A DNA stretch of 64,000 nt from Aphanomyces cochlioides (GCA_019828595.1 JAHQRK010000012.1:248001-312000), one strand, 5' to 3'; shown: positions 1-11,730, numbered from the stretch's first letter. Notes: generated from the letters alone by a model not told the origin. Made by a program: numbers and translations.

Positions 1-536
1 AGAAATACCAAACAGATTGACCATATCCACAAGAGAACAGGAAATGCTCGTACGTCTCATTGACACGACAGAAGACACACGTCGGCTTGGGGTCTTGGTA
101 CTGAAACAGATATTGCATGGCGTTGGCGCGGAGAAGGGTCTTGAAAATGAACTCTCCATATCGAGGGAGAATGTGGTCGGGTTGGAGGAAGGCGGCAAGT
201 TGGGTAAGGCGCTTGGGGTCTTCGTAAAAGTTGGATGGCAGGTTGAGATGCTTGGTAGGAAGAATGGACGAGCTGACAGCTGGAGAAGCTCTGATCTTAG
301 CCGATTTCGAAGTCGCAAGCGCCAACAAGATCGGACTCGAGTCAGGGTGAATTATCCAGTGCCATTCCATCCATTCAGAGCTTGGCGTCGGTTAAATGAG
401 TTGTATTAACCTTATTTTTGAGCAAAGGCCCTAATGACTTACTAATTTGCCTCGTACTGTATAAATAGAACTTGGCAAACAGAATATGGCAAAGTGGTCA
501 TTGAACAGGAGATGAAGTGGTGAGCCGTCAGCTCAC

Positions 537-1277
537 TCATGAAACGACACTGTCAGGAATGGCGTGTTGACGTAACCAGGGGTCCGAAGATAGATGCTTG
601 AGCACATTGAATACCTTGGTGTATCCCTTCTTGAGAGGGAGATCAACCAGGAGCTGTTGTAGATGTAGCTTGATCAAAGAGGCAGCATGAATGGCAACTT
701 CCATCGGACTCTTCGCTGTGAGGTCGGGTCGAAAGGTGCGATCGGCACGTTGGAGCCATATTTGATAATACACGCAGGCTCGGACAATCGGCCAGATCTT
801 CAGATAGCCACGGATGTAGTATCCATCGGACGGCTTGGGCGTCTCGTAGAACATTTCCAGACACGTGGACGGAAAGGAACACTCGAGCAGTCGCTGGATT
901 GTCTTGAAGAAATACCAAACAGATTGACCATATCCACAAGAGAACAGGAAATGCTCGTACGTCTCATTGACACGACAGAAGACACACGTCGGCTTGGGGT
1001 CTTGGTACTGAAACAGATATTGCATGGCGTTGGCGCGGAGAAGGGTCTTGAAAATGAACTCTCCATATCGAGGGAGAATGTGGTCGGGTTGGAGGAAGGC
1101 GGCAAGTTGGGTAAGGCGCTTGGGGTCTTCGTAAAAGTTGGATGGCAGGTTGAGATGCTTGGTAGGAAGAATGGACGAGCTGACAGCTGGAGAAGCTCTG
1201 ATCTTAGCCGATTTCGAAGTCGCAAGCGCCAACAAGATCGGACTCGAGTCAGGGTGAATTATCCAGTGCCATTCCAT
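537..1277 (-). pseudogene. LINE ORF2 3' fragment, array unit 1
   Basis: This open stretch of 246 codons is the C-terminus of the LINE ORF2 protein, from an internal Met to the natural stop. It contains the C-x2-C-x7-H-x4-C finger at about residues 98-114 but no endonuclease or reverse transcriptase. It uses the arginine (CGT) allele at the site that varies between units, and its 3' UTR carries a private GGCAAACAG variant. It is a duplicated fragment and is unlikely to be a functional gene. Confidence 0.85.
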
Positions 1278-1443
1278 CCATTCAGAGCTTGGCGTCGGTT
1301 AAATGAGTTGTATTAACCTTATTTTTGAGCAAAGGCCCTAATGACTTACTAATTTGCCTCGTACTGTATAAATAGAACTTGGAAAACAGAATATGGCAAA
1401 GTGGTCATTGAACAGGAGATGAAGTGGTGAGCCGTCAGCTCAC

Positions 1444-2184
1444 TCATGAAACGACACTGTCAGGAATGGCGTGTTGACGTAACCAGGGGTCCGAAGATAG
1501 ATGCTTGAGCACATTGAATACCTTGGTGTATCCCTTCTTGAGAGGGAGATCAACCAGGAGCTGTTGTAGATGTAGCTTGATCAAAGAGGCAGCATGAATG
1601 GCAACTTCCATCGGACTCTTCGCTGTGAGGTCGGGTCGAAAGGTGCGATCGGCACGTTGGAGCCATATTTGATAATACACGCAGGCTCGGACAATCGGCC
1701 AGATCTTCAGATAGCCACGGATGTAGTATCCATCGGACGGCTTGGGCGTCTCGTAGAACATTTCCAGACACGTGGACGGAAAGGAACACTCGAGCAGTCG
1801 CTGGATTGTCTTGAAGAAATACCAAACAGATTGACCATATCCACAAGAGAACAGGAAATGCTCGTACGTCTCATTGACACGACAGAAGACACATGTCGGC
1901 TTGGGGTCTTGGTACTGAAACAGATATTGCATGGCGTTGGCGCGGAGAAGGGTCTTGAAAATGAACTCTCCATATCGAGGGAGAATGTGGTCGGGTTGGA
2001 GGAAGGCGGCAAGTTGGGTAAGGCGCTTGGGGTCTTCGTAAAAGTTGGATGGCAGGTTGAGATGCTTGGTAGGAAGAATGGACGAGCTGACAGCTGGAGA
2101 AGCTCTGATCTTAGCCGATTTCGAAGTCGCAAGCGCCAACAAGATCGGACTCGAGTCAGGGTGAATTATCCAGTGCCATTCCAT
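1444..2184 (-). pseudogene. LINE ORF2 3' fragment, array unit 2
   Basis: Same 246-codon ORF2 tail as unit 1. It carries ACATGTCGG instead of ACACGTCGG near 1893 and the shorter 3' UTR form (GATGAAGTGGTGAGCC). It shares both variants with unit 4. Confidence 0.85.
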
Positions 2185-2351
2185 CCATTCAGAGCTTGGC
2201 GTCGGTTAAATGAGTTGTATTAACCTTATTTTTGAGCAAAGGCCCTAATGACTTACTAATTTGCCTCGTACTGTATAAATAGAACTTGGAAAACAGAATA
2301 TGGCAAAGTGGTCATTGAACAGGAGATAAAGTGAGTGAGCCGTCAGCTCAC

Positions 2352-3092
2352 TCATGAAACGACACTGTCAGGAATGGCGTGTTGACGTAACCAGGGGTCC
2401 GAAGATAGATGCTTGAGCACATTGAATACCTTGGTGTATCCCTTCTTGAGAGGGAGATCAACCAGGAGCTGTTGTAGATGTAGCTTGATCAAAGAGGCAG
2501 CATGAATGGCAACTTCCATCGGACTCTTCGCTGTGAGGTCGGGTCGAAAGGTGCGATCGGCACGTTGGAGCCATATTTGATAATACACGCAGGCTCGGAC
2601 AATCGGCCAGATCTTCAGATAGCCACGGATGTAGTATCCATCGGACGGCTTGGGCGTCTCGTAGAACATTTCCAGACACGTGGACGGAAAGGAACACTCG
2701 AGCAGTCGCTGGATTGTCTTGAAGAAATACCAAACAGATTGACCATATCCACAAGAGAACAGGAAATGCTCGTACGTCTCATTGACACGACAGAAGACAC
2801 ACGTCGGCTTGGGGTCTTGGTACTGAAACAGATATTGCATGGCGTTGGCGCGGAGAAGGGTCTTGAAAATGAACTCTCCATATCGAGGGAGAATGTGGTC
2901 GGGTTGGAGGAAGGCGGCAAGTTGGGTAAGGCGCTTGGGGTCTTCGTAAAAGTTGGATGGCAGGTTGAGATGCTTGGTAGGAAGAATGGACGAGCTGACA
3001 GCTGGAGAAGCTCTGATCTTAGCCGATTTCGAAGTCGCAAGCGCCAACAAGATCGGACTCGAGTCAGGGTGAATTATCCAGTGCCATTCCAT
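2352..3092 (-). pseudogene. LINE ORF2 3' fragment, array unit 3
   Basis: Same 246-codon ORF2 tail. It carries ACACGTCGG and the 1-bp longer 3' UTR form (GATAAAGTGAGTGAGCC), a combination shared with unit 5. Confidence 0.85.
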
Positions 3093-3258
3093 CCATTCAG
3101 AGCTTGGCGTCGGTTAAATGAGTTGTATTAACCTTATTTTTGAGCAAAGGCCCTAATGACTTACTAATTTGCCTCGTACTGTATAAATAGAACTTGGAAA
3201 ACAGAATATGGCAAAGTGGTCATTGAACAGGAGATGAAGTGGTGAGCCGTCAGCTCAC

Positions 3259-3999
3259 TCATGAAACGACACTGTCAGGAATGGCGTGTTGACGTAACCA
3301 GGGGTCCGAAGATAGATGCTTGAGCACATTGAATACCTTGGTGTATCCCTTCTTGAGAGGGAGATCAACCAGGAGCTGTTGTAGATGTAGCTTGATCAAA
3401 GAGGCAGCATGAATGGCAACTTCCATCGGACTCTTCGCTGTGAGGTCGGGTCGAAAGGTGCGATCGGCACGTTGGAGCCATATTTGATAATACACGCAGG
3501 CTCGGACAATCGGCCAGATCTTCAGATAGCCACGGATGTAGTATCCATCGGACGGCTTGGGCGTCTCGTAGAACATTTCCAGACACGTGGACGGAAAGGA
3601 ACACTCGAGCAGTCGCTGGATTGTCTTGAAGAAATACCAAACAGATTGACCATATCCACAAGAGAACAGGAAATGCTCGTACGTCTCATTGACACGACAG
3701 AAGACACATGTCGGCTTGGGGTCTTGGTACTGAAACAGATATTGCATGGCGTTGGCGCGGAGAAGGGTCTTGAAAATGAACTCTCCATATCGAGGGAGAA
3801 TGTGGTCGGGTTGGAGGAAGGCGGCAAGTTGGGTAAGGCGCTTGGGGTCTTCGTAAAAGTTGGATGGCAGGTTGAGATGCTTGGTAGGAAGAATGGACGA
3901 GCTGACAGCTGGAGAAGCTCTGATCTTAGCCGATTTCGAAGTCGCAAGCGCCAACAAGATCGGACTCGAGTCAGGGTGAATTATCCAGTGCCATTCCAT
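3259..3999 (-). pseudogene. LINE ORF2 3' fragment, array unit 4
   Basis: Same 246-codon ORF2 tail. It carries the ACATGTCGG variant and the shorter 3' UTR form, matching unit 2. Confidence 0.85.
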
Positions 4000-4166
4000 C
4001 CATTCAGAGCTTGGCGTCGGTTAAATGAGTTGTATTAACCTTATTTTTGAGCAAAGGCCCTAATGACTTACTAATTTGCCTCGTACTGTATAAATAGAAC
4101 TTGGAAAACAGAATATGGCAAAGTGGTCATTGAACAGGAGATAAAGTGAGTGAGCCGTCAGCTCAC

Positions 4167-4907
4167 TCATGAAACGACACTGTCAGGAATGGCGTGTTGA
4201 CGTAACCAGGGGTCCGAAGATAGATGCTTGAGCACATTGAATACCTTGGTGTATCCCTTCTTGAGAGGGAGATCAACCAGGAGCTGTTGTAGATGTAGCT
4301 TGATCAAAGAGGCAGCATGAATGGCAACTTCCATCGGACTCTTCGCTGTGAGGTCGGGTCGAAAGGTGCGATCGGCACGTTGGAGCCATATTTGATAATA
4401 CACGCAGGCTCGGACAATCGGCCAGATCTTCAGATAGCCACGGATGTAGTATCCATCGGACGGCTTGGGCGTCTCGTAGAACATTTCCAGACACGTGGAC
4501 GGAAAGGAACACTCGAGCAGTCGCTGGATTGTCTTGAAGAAATACCAAACAGATTGACCATATCCACAAGAGAACAGGAAATGCTCGTACGTCTCATTGA
4601 CACGACAGAAGACACACGTCGGCTTGGGGTCTTGGTACTGAAACAGATATTGCATGGCGTTGGCGCGGAGAAGGGTCTTGAAAATGAACTCTCCATATCG
4701 AGGGAGAATGTGGTCGGGTTGGAGGAAGGCGGCAAGTTGGGTAAGGCGCTTGGGGTCTTCGTAAAAGTTGGATGGCAGGTTGAGATGTTTGGTAGGAAGA
4801 ATGGACGAGCTGACAGCTGGAGAAGCTCTGATCTTAGCCGATTTCGAAGTCGCAAGCGCCAACAAGATCGGACTCGAGTCAGGGTGAATTATCCAGTGCC
4901 ATTCCAT
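4167..4907 (-). pseudogene. LINE ORF2 3' fragment, array unit 5
   Basis: Same 246-codon ORF2 tail. It has the ACACGTCGG variant and the longer 3' UTR form, as in unit 3, plus one private change (GAGATGTTTGG rather than GAGATGCTTGG near 4785). Confidence 0.85.
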
Positions 4908-4926
4908 CCATTCAGAGCTTGGCGTC

Positions 4927-7900
4927 GGTTAAATGAGTTGTATTAACCTTATTTTTGAGCAAAGGCCCTAATGACTTACTAATTTGCCTCGTACTGTATA
5001 AATAGAACTTGGAAAACAGAATATGGCAAAGTGGTCATTGAACAGGAGATAAAGTGAGTGAGCCGTCAGCTCACTCATGAAACGACACTGTCAGGAATGG
5101 CGTGTTGACGTAACCAGGGGTCCGAAGATAGATGCTTGAGCACATTGAATACCTTGGTGTATCCCTTCTTGAGAGGGAGATCAACCAGGAGCTGTTGTAG
5201 ATGTAGCTTGATCAAAGAGGCAGCATGAATGGCAACTTCCATCGGACTCTTCGCTGTGAGGTCGGGTCGAAAGGTGCGATCGGCACGTTGGAGCCATATT
5301 TGATAATACACGCAGGCTCGGACAATCGGCCAGATCTTCAGATAGCCACGGATGTAGTATCCATCGGACGGCTTGGGCGTCTCGTAGAACATTTCCAGAC
5401 ACGTGGACGGAAAGGAACACTCGAGCAGTCGCTGGATTGTCTTGAAGGAATACCAAACAGATTGACCATATCCACAAGAGAACAGGAAATGCTCGTACGT
5501 CTCATTGACACGACAGAAGACACACGTCGGCTTGGGGTCTTGGTACTGAAACAGATATTGCATGGCGTTGGCGCGGAGAAGGGTCTTGAAAATGAACTCT
5601 CCATATCGAGGGAGAATGTGGTCGGGTTGGAGGAAGGCGGCAAGTTGGGTAAGGCGCTTGGGGTCTTCGTAAAAGTTGGATGGCAGGTTGAGATGCTTGG
5701 TAGGAAGAATGGACGAGCTGACAGCTGGAGAAGCTCTGATCTTAGCCGATTTCGAAGTCGCAAGCGCCAACAAGATCGGACTCGAGTCAGGGTGAATCAT
5801 CCAGTGCCATTCCATCCATTCAGAGCTTGGCGTCGGCAAGTGGAACACGGGAGCATCCTCTTCAGAAACAATCTCAAACAATCGTGATAACTTGGTCACC
5901 AAGATTGAGATCCATTGTTTCGTTGGAGGGACAAAATTGGCTTGGCGGCAGGCACGGTTGATTTTGTCGAACAAGATCGAAGCTGGCCAAACTCGCTGAC
6001 ACGGAGTCAACAAATGCGACAACTTCGTGATGTGAAGCGAAGCCAATATATTGGCTTGGTCTTGCGTCGATGTAGAGCACTGATCGTATAGGTCTTCGAG
6101 TCCAGGCAGATACGAGTTGTGCCAAAGGGGAACATCCAAAGATGAGATGTGATTTGGACAGCCGTACGGAGTCCAGCGGGATTCAAACCAGCTACTCAAT
6201 AAGGCTTTCCACATTGGAGTGATATTGGGATTCTTGTACAGTTGTCTGATGAATGCAGAAGAGCCATTTGCCAAGAGGAGATCTCGGGGGGAACCCCATG
6301 GATGAAAAGCCTTCTCGAGGAGAGTATAGCCCGGCGTAATCCAGGCGGACATGGCAGACTTGCGGGGTGGGGCGGTGATGGCTTGAATGCATCTGATCAT
6401 GACAGAGCGGTTGTGTTGTTGCCATAAAGCAAGTGCATGGTGCAGGCCTAAGCCACCGGACTTCTTCGGCATGAATAGGATCTCCTTTTTGATCAAACGG
6501 AGGCCATGGACAGAGGAGGATGGGTTGATTTCTTCACCATGCATAAATTGAAGCATGGCCTTGTCGATCTTTTTGGCCAGGTCTTTGTCGGCAGGGACAA
6601 AAGCCAGTTGGTACCATAACACAGGCAGACATATGCTGTGCAGGATAGTGACTTTTCCGGCCATGGTTCGAGCCTTGTAGAGCCACAAAGACAAGCGAGC
6701 CACAAACTTCTCAAACACGTAATTGAAACGTGCCAATGGAGAAAGATTGGGCGCAACCAAGATACCAAGAGCCTTCACGGGACTGTCGGAAGTAACTTGT
6801 AGTGAGGCAAGGTTCCCATTCAACTGGCTGTAGGTCAGAATTTGGGTCTTGTCTACGTTGAGTCGGAAACCAGACTTGTCGCAAAAGGTTTGAACCAATG
6901 CAAGCTGCCGGTGGAGGCACGTCTCATTTGCCGCATAGAGTTGCGAGTCGTCGGCAAAGTAACTCCCAGTGTGGTAGCGATCCCCACACTTGATGCCATA
7001 GTTGGAGTGTTGCCGTAGGAGTTGGCACATCGGTTCTAAAGCGATCACAAACAGAAGTGGCGACAGTGGATCACCTTGCAACACACCGCGTGAGATGTGA
7101 ACTGGCTTGGACAAGAAGCCGTTCACCAAGATGCGAGACTTGCGGCCCGAGTACAGTACGCGAACCATGTCAACAAAGGTTTCGGGAAAGCCATAGTGAC
7201 GGAGGACGCGGAGCAAGTACGCGTGGTCCACGCGATCAAAAGCTTTCTCAAAGTCAAGCAGTGCCACCATCGAGGACGGACTGTGTAGTTTGATGTGGTG
7301 CAGCATGTCATCCAGTCGTGCAATATTGGTTTGGATATTGCTTCGACGGATAAAGCCTTGCTGGTCCGGGTGGATGATGTGTCGAATGTGGCGCTGAAGT
7401 CGATAAGCCAGAATACTCGTCAGGATTTTCACATCCGTGTTGAGTAGGCTAATGGGCCGATAGTTCTTGGCTTGTGACTTGGGGCCTTTCTTGTGCAGCA
7501 ACACCAGCGTACTGACAAGTTGCATGGGAGTCAAGCGAGGGTGAGAATGGAGCTGGTGTGTGAATAGCAGCTCCAATACCAACGACCACTTGTGAGGTGC
7601 AAGTTTGAGGACTTCGAATGGCAGAGCGTTGGGACCTGGCGCTGAGTTCGAACTGCTGTGTCGAATAGCATGATAGAACTCGTTGGCGCTCAAGGGAGCC
7701 GACAGCTCTTTCTGGGCTTGCTCTGGCAGTTGCTTGTGTCGAGTCAATGGGGTCAGAAATGACGACACTTCGTCTCCAGATCGCTGCACGTCGGGAGCTG
7801 CAAACAAGTCCTTGTAGTAGTCGACCAGGACGTCAGACATGCCTTGTTGATTGGAGACAACATTTCCATTGACATCCACCAACTCTTTGAAGACTGTCTT

Positions 7901-8271
7901 CTTCAAGGGGGTAGGGACAGGAGACATGAAGTGGAACTTGGACGAGCGCTCTGCTTTGTACAAGTGAAGTTGGAACGCCTGGTCTTGACGAAACTGCTTG
8001 TCTCGATCTTGCAGCTCGTGAATTTGCTTTTGAAGATCTCGCACTCGATCCACCAGCACTGCATCTTGACGCATGTTGGGGACTTGCAAAAGCGAAGCGA
8101 TCTCGACAGCTAACTTCTTCAACGGCAGACGTTGTTTCTCCAATCGTTGAGAATGGAATTCTTTGAGTTGGGAGCGGATATCATTGACCAGTATGTCGTA
8201 GGCCTTGGAGATATTGTGGAATGTTGGAGACTTGTCCAAAAATCGATCCAGACATCCATGAACAATCTCGG
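4927..8271 (-). pseudogene. Host LINE A, 3' segment: ORF2 lacking the endonuclease part
   Basis: On the minus strand this is a LINE 3' UTR (4927-5074) and the ORF2 coding region back to about residue 293 (ending at 8271). It keeps the reverse transcriptase with motif A (LLDFEKAFDRVD), motif B (RGVLQGDPLSPLL) and the FADD catalytic box, plus the C-terminal CCHC finger. The open frame reads a few codons past 8271 by chance into the next fragment. Coding continues at 16011, beyond element I: the 16 bp at 8256-8271 recur at 16011-16026 as a target-site duplication. So the ORF was interrupted by an insertion rather than truncated. Confidence 0.88.
8256..8271. repeat. Target-site duplication of insertion I, left copy
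   Basis: CCATGAACAATCTCGG, identical to 16011-16026. Removing 8272-16026 restores a continuous minus-strand LINE ORF2. Confidence 0.92.
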
Positions 8272-8629
8272 TCTTGGTGAACGGCTTCTTGTCCAAGCCA
8301 GTTCACATCTCACGCGGTGTGTTGCAAGGTGATCCACTGTCGCCACTTCTGTTTGTGATCGCTTTGGAACCGATGTGCCAACTCCTACGGCAACACTCCA
8401 ACTATGGCATCAAGTGTGGGGATCGCTACCACACTGGGAGTTACTTTGCCGACGACTCGCAACTCTATGCTGCAAATGAGACGTGCCTCCACCGGCAGCT
8501 TGCATTGGTTCAAACCTTTTGCGACAAGTCTGGTTTCCGACTCAACGTAGACAAGACCCAAATTCTGACCTACAGCCAGTTGAATGGGAACCTTGCCTCA
8601 CTACAAGTTACTTCCGACAGTCCCGTGAC
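8272..8629 (+). mobile_element. Internal RT fragment joined to the 5' end of element I
   Basis: This plus-strand LINE ORF2 piece encodes reverse transcriptase from just before motif B through the FADD box and ends at the codons for SDSPV. It lies inside the target-site duplication of insertion I, directly upstream of the intact 5' end of element I, with about one extra base (C8629) at the join. It therefore entered with element I. A reverse-transcriptase template switch from the completed 5' end onto another LINE RNA is the simplest reading. Codons continue out of frame across the join. Confidence 0.8.
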
Positions 8630-8651
8630 GACTTCCGAATTTGCCTCGTAC
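8630..8651 (+). promoter_or_regulatory. 5' terminal sequence complementary to the 3' UTR
   Basis: The first 22 nt of the element are the inverted complement of 15945-15966 in its 3' UTR, with 20 of 22 positions matching. The core AATTTGCCTCGTAC (8638-8651) against GTACGAGGCAAATT (15945-15958) is a perfect 14-bp match. The same relation holds in the other copies that keep both ends. It could let the RNA ends pair. A function is inference. Confidence 0.75.
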
Positions 8652-8691
8652 CCCTCAAGTCAAGAAGTTATCAAGTGCCGCCGCGCTCAAA

Positions 8692-11600
8692 ATGTCCAAC
8701 GCCAACAGCTGTTCCGAGCTCCGTGAGACCAACACTCACGGAGTCACCATCATTCCAGGTATTGTATCACCTCACCCACTTTCGTCGTCCAATCAGGATG
8801 GCGGAAGTGGTGTGAGTAATGTCTCTACACCTAACCCTAGGGCCGAAGTGGAGGTCGAGTTCGACCCCAACAGCGTCTCTGGAGACCAATCTGCGTCTCG
8901 CTCCCCCAGCGCTTCACCTGGTGCTCCACTCGCCGGAGTTCCAGGGGGGGTCAACCTCAGTGGGTCAGTGGTTGACCCCCAGACCACTGTCGTTAACTTG
9001 TCTAGCGAAGCCCTCACTCAGGAGGGCGAACCACTGGGGCCTTGTGCCTGTGGTGGCTGCTTCCCTGGACTCCAATTGGAGTCGATCCCCAGTGAAGGCG
9101 GCGAGAAAACGGGGTCCATGCCAGCCCTAGAGGCTACGAGGGCCCCCCCTATGGGCACACCCTGCGGTTCTGTCTACTTCCCCCCAGGGGCCTCTTCGGA
9201 GGGGCGGGGGCGGTATCCCGATTTGGGTTCTCGCCGGAGCAATGGTGTACCCCAGTCACCGTGCTGCGGGGATGGCATGGATTCCCCTTCTACCCCTGTC
9301 ACTGGGGGTCTGGCCCCGGCCTTTCTCGTGACCAATGGGACTGAGCCAGCAGCCACCAACCGCGTCGCCCCCTGTGCTGAGCCTCCTAGAACGGGAGAGG
9401 AAGAAGAAAAATCTCAAGAGGACGTGGATATGGTCTCTGGAGACGCCGAGGGGAAGGATTCTACTGAAACCGAGGCCTTAACCGACGAGGGAAATACTCA
9501 AATTCACTCGGAGGTGGATGGGTCAGGCGACATTAACGGCCAAGCGAAGCCGTGTGATACTCCTGGAGAAGTTATTCACGAGGAACAATCGACAAACAAT
9601 GACAATGACCAGTCAAATCAAGACATTGTCGACAAATCCGTTGCTCAAGGAAATGGCGCTGTTGATCCTCCTACCGCGGCAGACAAAATACAAGGCGATC
9701 AAGAGCAACAAAACGCTGAAAAGGCCAATCCATGGACGCAAAAGACTCCCGGCAAGGATTCAGCTTCGTCCAAGAAAGATTCCAAGCAAGGCAATGCCCC
9801 CAAAGGCGCGAAACATCGCAACACTGGTGCTCATGCTATTGCCGATGACGATATTGCGCGATGCGAGGCCATGGCGGACGCATTCTACAAAGACTCTGGT
9901 GACATGGACGCCTTCATTGAAAACATTTTGCTCACCCCCCAGTCCCAAGTGTACGAGCTCACAGTCAAGTTGGGCGAAGGCTACAAGGACTGGTCCGAAA
10001 AAGTCATCTGCGATCAATTTGTCAAGGAAAATCCTGGTTCGTTATGGGGCTCCAAATTTCCGAACATTTTGATCCACAAGAAGAACCCACAGACCATTGT
10101 GATCTCAAGTTACAACTTGTCTACGTGCGTGGAAATGGGAGGCACAACGTTTCGACTTGGTGGCAAAGACTTCCTGGTTCCCAAGTACTCGCGTTATGGC
10201 AACAACTACTACGTTACGTTCAACAAGGTCAGTCACCCTTCAATGGCCAAGGCGATTGTCAAGAAAATGGCTGCATTGACCAAGTCAGTGATAGCAGCAT
10301 TCAACCCTACTGCTGGTCAGAACATCAAGTCGCCGCATTTGAGAGTCATTTTCAAGTCGTCTGCGCCTCCTGCAGTGCTGGTGCCAAAATCCGGCGACGC
10401 ACTACGCGAAATCACCATTACGGATCCGTCGGGTCAGCCTTTTGTCGTCGTGTTTCAGCACAAGATCGCTGCTCTGAACAAGACATTGCCTCCGTCGATT
10501 GTTTCACGACGTGCAGAGGCCAAGGCTGAAAAAGCGAAGGCAAAAGCGGCCAAGGCAGCGGCAAAATCTCCTCCGTCAGGAGAAAAAGAACCTGAACATG
10601 ATGGAGACGATCATGATCAAGACCCTGGAACAAATGCGGAAGGCGAGGCCGACTCAACTGAGGCATCTGGAGATGGTCAAGATGAACAACCACAACCAAC
10701 AGCTCCTTCTCATGGCTCTGATGTCGATATGTCTGGTGACAGCGATCCCCCTAACAACAATGGACAAGACAAACAACAAGAAGATGTGGAAATGTCTACC
10801 AACGAATCGCCCGCTCTTGCTCCACCAAGTGAGCAGCCCAAGAACTCGCTGGACCTTCAATTGGTAACGGGCTACCGGTCTGGACCAGCTCCAAAACGTA
10901 CTTTGCCTTCGTCCCCACGTTTGGATCCCCTGCCGACATCCAACCGTTTTCATATCCTCGAAGAAGACGACGTGGAACTCTCGTTTGAAGACTTTGCAGT
11001 GCCTCGAATTGTATTGGAAGATTCAAGTGCGCCACGCCCGAAAAAGACCAAAGGCATAGCGAAGAAACAACGACTTAACAAGTCTGCTGCAGCCCACCTC
11101 GAATTGGCGAAGAAGATCATTCGAGACAAGAAAGTCGAAGGCAGTATCACCGAATGTCAACGCATTTTGCGAGATGATCCTCAGCTCGTTGCACATGCTA
11201 TGTACGCACAAGATGAAGACCTCAGTTTGTTTCAGTCACTTGTTGCAACCAAGACTATTGAGCGCAAGATGGCTTTGTTAAAAGCTCAAGGCAAGCCTCA
11301 CAACTACAAACATCACGTCAACTTCATGGCTCAATACAAGATTCACCCGTCAGAAATCTTGGAAGAATTGACCACGGACATACCAGAGATCAAGCGCATC
11401 CTCTTTGCACTTGCTACGATTGACTTATTCCTCTCAAATCGGGCCCCAGACCTCTACACAAACTCGGAGGCACTGACTGTTCTATTGAACCAAGAAGCAA
11501 CAAGATTGCCTGACACCAACTGCTTGACGGACTGGTCGCTGTTTGCTTTGATCGAAAACTTCAGCGACAATCTCGAGAAGTTCACTTTGCCGGCTCCCGT

Positions 11601-11730
11601 CTTGTCGGCCATCTCGATGCTCAAAAGCATCACCAACAATTACCACATCGACGAGCTCTGCAGCAAAGCTCACCACTCCATGAACGCCGACGAAATTGAT
11701 CCCCTCGATTTGGAGGACGATCAACTCTAA
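8692..11730 (+). CDS. LINE ORF1 protein (1012 aa, unknown fold)
   Basis: The first in-frame ATG is at 8692 in the context AAAATGTCC; the frame is open further upstream but only from TTG. The N-terminal third is rich in Ser, Pro, Gly and acidic residues. A central, better-ordered segment (about residues 395-600, starting near DMDAFIENILLTPQ) is followed by an Ala/Lys-rich helix-prone stretch (about 605-626), an acidic linker and a C-terminal helical region. I see no CCHC gag knuckle and recognise no family. By analogy with other LINEs ORF1 is expected to bind element RNA in an RNP, but that is inference. The frame is undamaged, unlike the copies in elements II and III. Confidence 0.85.
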   Translation: MSNANSCSELRETNTHGVTIIPGIVSPHPLSSSNQDGGSGVSNVSTPNPRAEVEVEFDPNSVSGDQSASRSPSASPGAPLAGVPGGVNLSGSVVDPQTTVVNLSSEALTQEGEPLGPCACGGCFPGLQLESIPSEGGEKTGSMPALEATRAPPMGTPCGSVYFPPGASSEGRGRYPDLGSRRSNGVPQSPCCGDGMDSPSTPVTGGLAPAFLVTNGTEPAATNRVAPCAEPPRTGEEEEKSQEDVDMVSGDAEGKDSTETEALTDEGNTQIHSEVDGSGDINGQAKPCDTPGEVIHEEQSTNNDNDQSNQDIVDKSVAQGNGAVDPPTAADKIQGDQEQQNAEKANPWTQKTPGKDSASSKKDSKQGNAPKGAKHRNTGAHAIADDDIARCEAMADAFYKDSGDMDAFIENILLTPQSQVYELTVKLGEGYKDWSEKVICDQFVKENPGSLWGSKFPNILIHKKNPQTIVISSYNLSTCVEMGGTTFRLGGKDFLVPKYSRYGNNYYVTFNKVSHPSMAKAIVKKMAALTKSVIAAFNPTAGQNIKSPHLRVIFKSSAPPAVLVPKSGDALREITITDPSGQPFVVVFQHKIAALNKTLPPSIVSRRAEAKAEKAKAKAAKAAAKSPPSGEKEPEHDGDDHDQDPGTNAEGEADSTEASGDGQDEQPQPTAPSHGSDVDMSGDSDPPNNNGQDKQQEDVEMSTNESPALAPPSEQPKNSLDLQLVTGYRSGPAPKRTLPSSPRLDPLPTSNRFHILEEDDVELSFEDFAVPRIVLEDSSAPRPKKTKGIAKKQRLNKSAAAHLELAKKIIRDKKVEGSITECQRILRDDPQLVAHAMYAQDEDLSLFQSLVATKTIERKMALLKAQGKPHNYKHHVNFMAQYKIHPSEILEELTTDIPEIKRILFALATIDLFLSNRAPDLYTNSEALTVLLNQEATRLPDTNCLTDWSLFALIENFSDNLEKFTLPAPVLSAISMLKSITNNYHIDELCSKAHHSMNADEIDPLDLEDDQL

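Larger units (their letters stand above)
1..4926 (-). repeat. Tandem array of LINE 3'-end units (907/908 bp)
   Basis: A partial unit (1-389) is followed by five complete units starting at 390, 1297, 2204, 3112 and 4019. The matching boundary of the next, longer copy is at 4927. Each unit, read on the minus strand, holds the last ~250 codons of LINE ORF2 plus the 3' UTR. Every unit has the same internal breakpoint, where ORF2 sequence (CTTGGCGTC on +) meets the element 3' terminus (GGTTAAATGAG on +). Identical breakpoints mean the units arose by duplication of one junction, not by independent insertions. Lengths are 907, 907, 908, 907 and 908 bp. The array runs off the left edge of the window. 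Confidence 0.93.

Noticed and set aside
800..1225. 141-codon minus-strand frame recurring in all LINE copies
   Set aside because: It overlaps ORF2 in another frame, has no conserved motif and changes with ORF2 substitutions.
687..1316. Long plus-strand open frame (209 codons) repeated in every array unit
   Set aside because: It is the antisense of the ORF2 3' end; the real coding frame with conserved motifs is on the minus strand.
1..4926. CRISPR-like array
   Set aside because: Units are ~907 bp, head to tail, without unique spacers; they are LINE fragments.
8641..8691. ORF1 start at TTG, 17 codons upstream of the first ATG
   Set aside because: There is no ATG in this stretch and it overlaps the 5' terminal pairing segment; ATG 8692 has a better context.
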